Below are positions 29,858-34,014 of a stretch of 34,014 bases of DNA, in pieces. Made by a program: the position numbers and the translations under genes. Each line of letters begins with the position of its first letter. The first letter of the stretch is position 1. The notes under the pieces are model-generated. The model was not told the DNA's origin. It searched no databases and saw only the letters and a program-made list of their open reading frames with translations. Location of the stretch: assembly GCA_023488905.1 (NCBI GenBank), contig JAMDCQ010000014.1:1-34014 (forward strand). Direction: 5' to 3'. The DNA is from Candidatus Bathyarchaeota archaeon (lineage in GTDB: Archaea > Thermoproteota > Bathyarchaeia > Bathyarchaeales > Bathycorpusculaceae).

Positions 29858-30700
29858 GTGAAAAGGCGCCCAATAACCATGAAATGCCAAGCCTGCAGTA
29901 CAGAAACCATGATGCCCTTCCGCTGCCCCTACTGCGGCGGACAATTCTGCAGTGCACACCGCATACCCGAAAACCACAACTGCCCAAAAATCGGCAACGC
30001 CCGAGCCGAACGCCAAGAACAAGTAATGACATCCCAATCCTACAACAGCTACAACTACAGTTACGTGTTTGGTCAACAACCGCTCCAGCGACGGTACCGT
30101 ATACGGTTTAGCAAAAAAGAAGTCAAACACATCGGCATCGCAGCGGCGCTTGTAGTCGGCATCGGTGTCTCAATTGGGATCTATGGGAACCTGTCAGGCA
30201 GCTTTAGATTCCAGTGGACATGGGATGTGTTAGCTGTTTTCGCAACTATTATGACTATGTCTTTTCTGGTTCATGAAATTGCCCACAAAGTCATGGCGCA
30301 GAAAGCGGGCATGTGGGCAGAGTTCCGCCTCACCACCTGGGGCGCAGTATTAACGCTGGTTTCGGTGTTCTTGCCGTTTAAAATGATCGCGCCTGGCGCC
30401 ATGATGATCGGCGGTCAACCCCCATCACCCAAGAACTACCTCAAAATCTCAATCGCCGGCGTAATAACAAACATGATTTTTGCAGCGTCATTTCTGGGTT
30501 TAGGGCTTGCTTTGCCAGTCAGCGTTTATTCAGGTATGTTCCTGTTTTCAGCCTACATCAACTCGTTTATGGCGTTGTTTAACTTGATTCCCTTCGGCGT
30601 CTTAGATGGCTACAAAATCTTCAGCCTAAACAAGGCGGTGTGGGTAGCGGCGTTTGTTCCCGCAGTTGCCCTCACAATCATAACCTATTTGTTACTCTAA
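29858..30700 (+). CDS. AN1 zinc finger-M50 site-2-type metalloprotease
   Basis: Of 280 aa, residues 10-42 are an AN1-type finger with every ligand in place: C10, C13, C23, C26, C31, H34, H40 and C42. A linker rich in Tyr, Ser and Asn follows, then several TM helices. The protease motifs are HEIAH (139-143) in a membrane helix and NLIPFGVLDGYKI (the LDG aspartate) near the C-terminus. It would cleave membrane proteins within the bilayer, with the finger acting in the cytoplasm, possibly on ubiquitin-like or misfolded targets. The GTG at 29858 may be leaderless (TATA-like AAATATAAG at 29828-29836); ATG at 29879 is the alternative. Confidence 0.88.
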   Translation: MKRRPITMKCQACSTETMMPFRCPYCGGQFCSAHRIPENHNCPKIGNARAERQEQVMTSQSYNSYNYSYVFGQQPLQRRYRIRFSKKEVKHIGIAAALVVGIGVSIGIYGNLSGSFRFQWTWDVLAVFATIMTMSFLVHEIAHKVMAQKAGMWAEFRLTTWGAVLTLVSVFLPFKMIAPGAMMIGGQPPSPKNYLKISIAGVITNMIFAASFLGLGLALPVSVYSGMFLFSAYINSFMALFNLIPFGVLDGYKIFSLNKAVWVAAFVPAVALTIITYLLL

Positions 30701-30710
30701 ACAAAAATGG

Positions 30711-30878
30711 TTATTCTCCTCGCTCGAAGAGCAAATAATGGTTCACTGTGTAATTCCAAGCGCCACCCATGCCCGCGGTATTGTAGGTGTGGAGCCGCCA
30801 GCCCTGCTTTTGCCATTCTATAATGACTTTACCGACTTCCTCGTGATGGCTCAGTAGGACGCATTGCCATTCTTTCAT
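30711..30878 (-). CDS. DUF4177-like small protein (55 aa)
   Basis: The protein reads MKEWQCVLLSHHEEVGKVII, then EWQKQGWRLHTYNTAG, and ends YTVNHYLLFERGE. The Glu/Gln-rich helix followed by GW-L and a closing aromatic strand ending in R-G matches the DUF4177 pattern (a beta-alpha-beta module). A GAGGTG SD (plus-strand 30887-30892) precedes the ATG. It is convergent with the M50 protease gene, about 10 bases apart. Function is unknown for this family. Confidence 0.65.
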   Translation of the reverse strand: MKEWQCVLLSHHEEVGKVIIEWQKQGWRLHTYNTAGMGGAWNYTVNHYLLFERGE

Positions 30879-30970
30879 TTTTGTCCACCTCTGAGAAGTT
30901 TGAGGTAACAGAAGCGGGATTTAAAGAGTTTGCTAAGTGCTGAAAACTGAAAATTAAAAATTGAAATTGT

Positions 30971-31279
30971 TTAGATAAGTTCGATTGTGACGTGTACTTC
31001 TTCGGGTACACGGATACGCATGATGCGGCGCATGACGCGCTCTTCGCTGTCGATGTCGATTAAGCGTTTGTGGATGCGCATTTCCCAGCGATCCCATGTT
31101 GCTGTGCCTTCGCCTGATGGACCTTTAAGGACCGGAACACGTAGGCGTTTAGTCGGCAACGGGACTGGACCGTTCATTTTGACCCCTGTCTTAGAAGCGA
31201 TGCTTCGTAGTTCTCCGCAAACCTCTTCTAGTTTCGCGTAATCGGTGCTTGTGAGGCGTATTCTTGCTTTTCGTACCAT
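30971..31279 (-). CDS. rpsJ: Ribosomal protein S10 (uS10)
   Basis: This 102-aa protein is full length for archaeal uS10. It has [40 protein letters not shown] and [20 protein letters not shown], ending [15 protein letters not shown]. It is a 30S subunit component near the decoding and assembly region. In most archaea it follows the EF-1-alpha gene. Here nothing recognisable as EF-1-alpha lies within the next 2 kb, so the usual cluster is broken. A TATA-like element near 31305-31315 provides its promoter. Confidence 0.95.
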   Translation of the reverse strand: MVRKARIRLTSTDYAKLEEVCGELRSIASKTGVKMNGPVPLPTKRLRVPVLKGPSGEGTATWDRWEMRIHKRLIDIDSEERVMRRIMRIRVPEEVHVTIELI

Positions 31280-31465
31280 ACTGGTCCATCAATCCATTGT
31301 TTTAACGGTTTAATATACGTTAGTGCACCATAGAGACATAGGCGGAACATAAAAACCTATCGTCGCCAAAAACAAAGCGCAATGATAATTAAAAATGCGC
31401 CAACTATATGCTGCGTCGGTGAGATTCTTTGGCGTTTTGAATCATGCGTTTGACTTCAACCTTGC

Positions 31466-31807
31466 TTAATGGTATAATGACGGGTTGTCTTGGGCCTGTG
31501 TCGAGCTGATTCGGCAGGCGGCGATGAAGCCTGCAGCTAAACCGGTCTCCATTATAGCAACAAGGATTAGACTTGCCACTATCGTAGCGTTGTATTTTAT
31601 GATATCAATACCTATCGCTTCGAAAATGGCAGCAAAACTTTGGAACTCATACATCAACACCAAAGTACCCCTAAACTCAGTAGCTAAAATTAATGCGAGT
31701 GAGCCAGCTACAACTGCAAAAACAACAAGCAAGATAGCTCTTTTTACTTTGGGTATTGCGAAGAAGTTGAAGCTTGCCCCGATAATCATGGATGCTAAGA
31801 AGGTCAT
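31466..31807 (-). CDS. Three-span membrane protein of unknown function (113 aa)
   Basis: Hydrophobic stretches near 5-20, 25-42 and 74-96 (ATIVASLILVAIMETGLAAG) suggest three membrane helices. No SD precedes the ATG at 31807, and the frame stays open for 16 more sense codons upstream without another start, so the true beginning may be lost or different. It resembles no family I know. Confidence 0.45.
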   Translation of the reverse strand: MTFLASMIIGASFNFFAIPKVKRAILLVVFAVVAGSLALILATEFRGTLVLMYEFQSFAAIFEAIGIDIIKYNATIVASLILVAIMETGLAAGFIAACRISSTQAQDNPSLYH

Positions 31808-32012
31808 TAGTGGAGCTACTATGGAAGAAACTGTTATCAGTTCAAGTCGTCCCCTTTACTGCCCTATCCTCGTCACAAGATGACGCCCTCATAGAAACAT
31901 AAGCATTTTTGCGAACCCAATTTGACAAAGCCCTAAATTGCCAAGCAAAGCCGAGATGGCTAAGTATGCAAACTCCAGTTAACTCATCGCTCACCATAAT
32001 TGTGACTTAATC

Positions 32013-32255
32013 TTAAGGAACCTGAACAATATGGCGCCTTAACTTTTCGGCGTCCAGTGCCAAGTCCTCTTGGCCGCGCGGAGTTGTGTGGTCACGGAAG
32101 GCCCCATCGTGACTGGAAGCGTTTCGGGGATACATGGGAATGACGTAAACATGCAGATGGAAAACGACCTGCCCAGCTACTTCACCATTATTCTGCACTA
32201 TCCGAACCCCCGCAGCATCGAAAGCGTCTCTAACCGACCCCGCAATCCGCCGAAA
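32013..32255 (-). pseudogene. 5'-truncated HIT (histidine triad) hydrolase
   Basis: The frame contains VRDAFDAAGVRIVQNNGEVA followed by GQVVFHLHVYVIP. NNG-x-AGQ-x-V-x-HLH-x-H-x-IP is the hallmark of HIT nucleotide hydrolases. The third His of the triad is Tyr here. The C-terminal part up to the stop at 32013 is present, but the N-terminal half (about 60-70 residues) is missing, and an in-frame stop lies just upstream of 32255. It is a decayed gene, not a short functional one, although an ATG at 32198 exists. Confidence 0.7.
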
Positions 32256-32392
32256 TCAAAAGCACACAGGGCACCTACAAGTACCGCTTCAACGAAAACT
32301 CGGAGTTAACTGACATCCTCAAGCGGGTGTACGGTGACCGCGTCAAGATGCCGTTTGGCTACTTCTCCAAGACCGTTAACATTAAGCTTTAA
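32234..32392 (+). pseudogene. 3' fragment of an unidentified gene (52 codons)
   Basis: The frame reads EIKSTQGTYKYRFNENSELT, then DILKRVYGDRVKMPFGYFSK and TVNIKL before the stop. It looks like true coding sequence, with balanced composition and no start codon. An in-frame stop precedes it at 32231-32233. It meets the truncated HIT fragment back to back and is followed by a terminator. The family was not recognised. Confidence 0.5.
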
Positions 32393-32412
32393 GCCGTTTT
32401 TAGGCTTTTTTT
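32391..32412 (+). terminator. Hairpin-plus-T-run terminator
   Basis: AAGCC (32391-32395), a loop of 7 bases, GGCTT (32403-32407), then a run of Ts. This is placed just after the fragment stop. Confidence 0.6.
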
Positions 32413-32515
32413 GCCTTTTTCTTTGTTGACGGCATGGACGTGTATTGCGGTTTGAAACAAAGCTTATATGTTCAATAACCGAATAAGCGCTACTTAAGGC
32501 ATGGAGTAATGGAGT

Positions 32516-32842
32516 ATGAAGGGCGCATTAGTATTCTTAGCAGTATTCGCCATACTCGTCGTTTTAACCCTCGGCAACGTTGCAATTCCGCCGGGGCAAG
32601 CCATCTACAACGCAGTCTTACCGGGCACTGAAGCAGCCGCAGGCTACCTCGTCGGAGGCAGCGTAGACGCAGTCACCGCTATCATCGCAGTCTTCAACGG
32701 AGTCATCTACGGCTTCATCGCATGGCTAATCTTCACCATAGTGATGATGCTGTTCGGCAAGAAGGAAAAGAAAGACAACGTAAACGTCAACGTCACAGTC
32801 AACAACAACATGCCAAACAACTCGCCACCGCCGCCACCATAA
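32516..32842 (+). CDS. Small two-span membrane protein with Asn/Val tail (108 aa)
   Basis: The protein begins MKGALVFLAVFAILVVLTLG (first span), has a short outside segment and a second span (GVIYGFIAWLIFTIVMMLFG), then KKEKKDNVNVNVTVNNN and a proline-rich end (PPPPP). GGAG 7-8 bases upstream of the ATG and a TATA-like TTATATG near 32463-32470 support expression. The cytoplasmic Asn/Val repeats are unusual. No function is known. Confidence 0.65.
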   Translation: MKGALVFLAVFAILVVLTLGNVAIPPGQAIYNAVLPGTEAAAGYLVGGSVDAVTAIIAVFNGVIYGFIAWLIFTIVMMLFGKKEKKDNVNVNVTVNNNMPNNSPPPPP

Positions 32843-32883
32843 AAAACGACGAAGAAATTCAACAAACCATTTTCTTTCTTTTT

Positions 32884-33534
32884 TCAACCCAAAAACCGCA
32901 CAAACCACTCCGTCGAGTGATGGGCGACTTCCTCAAGTTTACCGGGTTCCTCAAAGAGATGCGTGGCCGCGGGGATAATGACGAGTCTGTTTTGGTTGTG
33001 CATCTGGCTTTGGGCTTGCTTGTTTAATTCTATAACCTGCTCATCCCAGCCCCCTACAAGCAACAGCGTCGGCGCCTTCACCTGCTCAAGGTATTTGCCT
33101 GCTAAGTCGGGGCGTCCACCGCGGGAAACTACCGCCGCCACCGCCTCGGGCAGTTGAGCCGCCGCAATCAAAGCCGCAGCCGCACCCGTGCTGGCACCGA
33201 AAAAGCCCAGCTTCAAGTTCCGCGTAGAAGAATCCGTTCTAAGCCACTTCGTAACGCCCACAAGCCGCTCCGCAAGCAAATCTATGTTGAAGCGGTAGTG
33301 CGCCGTTAACTCATCCTCCTCTTCCTCCTCCGCAGTCAACAAATCAAACAGCAACGTACCCAAGGCGGCTTTGTTGAAGATTTTGGCGACGTACTGGTTT
33401 CGTGGGCTGAAGCGGCTGCTTCCGCTGCCATGCACAAAAACCACCACACCCCGCACGCCCGAGGGCAAGTAGAGGGTGCCTTCGACTTCGACGCTGCCGA
33501 CGGGGATTTTGAGTTCCATCTGCGTATGGGTCAT
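32884..33534 (-). CDS. Alpha/beta hydrolase (dienelactone hydrolase-like)
   Basis: The protein is 216 aa from the ATG at 33534, which overlaps the upstream gene stop (ATGA). The open frame continues upstream through out-of-frame sequence, so the longer form was rejected. It has VVVFVHGSGSSRFSPRNQYV (oxyanion region), the nucleophile GFFGASTGAA (Ser in G-A-S-T-G), an Asp in GGWDEQVI and His in AATHLFEEPG. All three triad residues are in order. Such small hydrolases often sit next to a phosphoribosyltransferase gene. The substrate is unknown. Confidence 0.88.
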   Translation of the reverse strand: MTHTQMELKIPVGSVEVEGTLYLPSGVRGVVVFVHGSGSSRFSPRNQYVAKIFNKAALGTLLFDLLTAEEEEEDELTAHYRFNIDLLAERLVGVTKWLRTDSSTRNLKLGFFGASTGAAAALIAAAQLPEAVAAVVSRGGRPDLAGKYLEQVKAPTLLLVGGWDEQVIELNKQAQSQMHNQNRLVIIPAATHLFEEPGKLEEVAHHSTEWFVRFLG

Positions 33535-34014
33535 GGCAGGGGGGCTCCTGTTTTGGCGGTGTTTTGTCTGCACTTTTTGAGGAGGGAGATAACTTCGTGG
33601 TCGCTGGTTTGGCTGAAGTCTTGGTAGAATTGTCCGATGGCTTGGAAGTCTTCGGGCGTGTAGAGGCATACGACGCGGTCAGCCATTTTCTTGAGTTCTT
33701 CGATGGTGGAGGGGGGTCCGACGGGGATGGCGACGGTTAAGCTTTTGGCACCTTTGTTTTTCACCGAAGTTAAAGCGGCTTTCATGGTGGACCCCGTGGC
33801 TATGCCGTCGTCCACTATGATGACGTCTTTGTCCGCAATCTGCCGCGGTGCCATGCCTTGGCGGTACACGCCCTGCCGCCGCTCAATCTCGCGCCTCTGC
33901 CGCTCGCTCTCCTCTGCAATGTATTCTTGGCTGACATCGAGGTACTCGACGAGGTTGCTGTCAAGCACCGCCGAACCATCCTCGGCAACCGCCCCAATCG
34001 CCAACTCAGGAAAG
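33531..34014 (-). CDS. Phosphoribosyltransferase, N-terminus beyond the window
   Basis: The PRPP-binding loop VIIVDDGIATGSTMKAAL is intact. The visible part continues with AIPVGPPSTIEELKKMADRV and ends EVISLLKKCRQ. The frame is open to the last base (FPELAIGAVAEDG before it), so the start lies outside; about 50-60 residues may be missing relative to similar 210-220-aa proteins. It is coupled to the hydrolase by a 4-base overlap. The base substrate is unknown; this family is annotated broadly as phosphoribosyltransferase. Confidence 0.85.
   Translation of the reverse strand, partial: FPELAIGAVAEDGSAVLDSNLVEYLDVSQEYIAEESERQRREIERRQGVYRQGMAPRQIADKDVIIVDDGIATGSTMKAALTSVKNKGAKSLTVAIPVGPPSTIEELKKMADRVVCLYTPEDFQAIGQFYQDFSQTSDHEVISLLKKCRQNTAKTGAPLP

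Noticed and set aside
31485-31883. 132-aa plus-strand frame
   Set aside because: It mirrors the hydrophobic minus-strand gene; Lys/Ala/Ser/Ile-rich antisense shadow without an SD.
32070-32309. 79-aa plus-strand frame
   Set aside because: It is antisense to the clear HIT motif and crosses the junction without any recognisable domain.
33535-33669. 46-residue N-terminal extension of the alpha/beta hydrolase
   Set aside because: It is encoded inside the phosphoribosyltransferase gene in another frame and is basic and proline-rich; the ATGA overlap start at 33534 is the likely one.

Overview
The window looks archaeal. It encodes archaeal-type ribosomal protein S10, a Mre11-Rad50 operon, an RPA/SSB-like OB-fold protein, an archaeal HMG-CoA synthase/thiolase pair and an AN1-finger M50 protease. 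Many genes have TATA boxes close to the start codon and little or no leader. Gene content and the CxxC-x17-CxxC zinc ribbons suggest an uncultured TACK-type lineage such as Bathyarchaeia. That assignment is inference; there is no rRNA here.

Region 1 (1-6,100) is accessory host DNA. It holds a tiny ribbon-helix-helix (RHH) gene behind an array of putative operators, a VapBC toxin-antitoxin pair, a nucleotidyltransferase with a small partner gene, several small Cys-rich or membrane proteins, and two diverged paralogs, one of which carries a zinc ribbon.

Region 2 (6,123-17,156) is a tailed-virus (caudovirus) structural operon on the minus strand. In transcription order it runs: prohead protease, DUF2190-like cement protein, HK97-fold major capsid protein, winged-helix protein, portal, connector, head closure, tail completion, tail tube, tail assembly chaperone, gp10-like protein, very short tape measure, baseplate hub, small RHH-like protein. 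Most junctions are ATGA/GTGA overlaps or tight SD spacing, so it is one translationally coupled unit. A divergent RHH gene and four 12-bp repeats sit at its promoter. No terminase, integrase, replication or lysis gene was recognised in the window, so it is either a decayed provirus or a domesticated/satellite particle cassette. Several structural proteins have unusual architecture: a six-hairpin (alpha/alpha) domain fused to the head-closure protein, and beta-sandwich modules inserted in the tail-completion and hub proteins. The chaperone gene has a textbook -1 frameshift signal (T TTT TTA with an upstream SD-like GGGAGG) leading into a 71-codon extension.

Region 3 (17,157-20,542) has an SSB-like gene, small zinc proteins, a conserved unknown protein and intergenic repeats. 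A roughly 60-bp imperfect direct repeat bounds it at 17,148 and 20,369.

Region 4 (20,543-34,014) is mostly host core: a DUF35-HMG-CoA synthase fusion with a thiolase-fold partner that lacks the usual catalytic residues, nicotinate phosphoribosyltransferase, a GT-C membrane glycosyltransferase, Rad50-Mre11, the M50 protease, a DUF4177-like protein and S10. It also has a scar where two gene 3' ends meet back to back at about 32,250, a small membrane protein, an alpha/beta hydrolase and a phosphoribosyltransferase that runs off the window. No tRNA, rRNA or CRISPR array was recognised.
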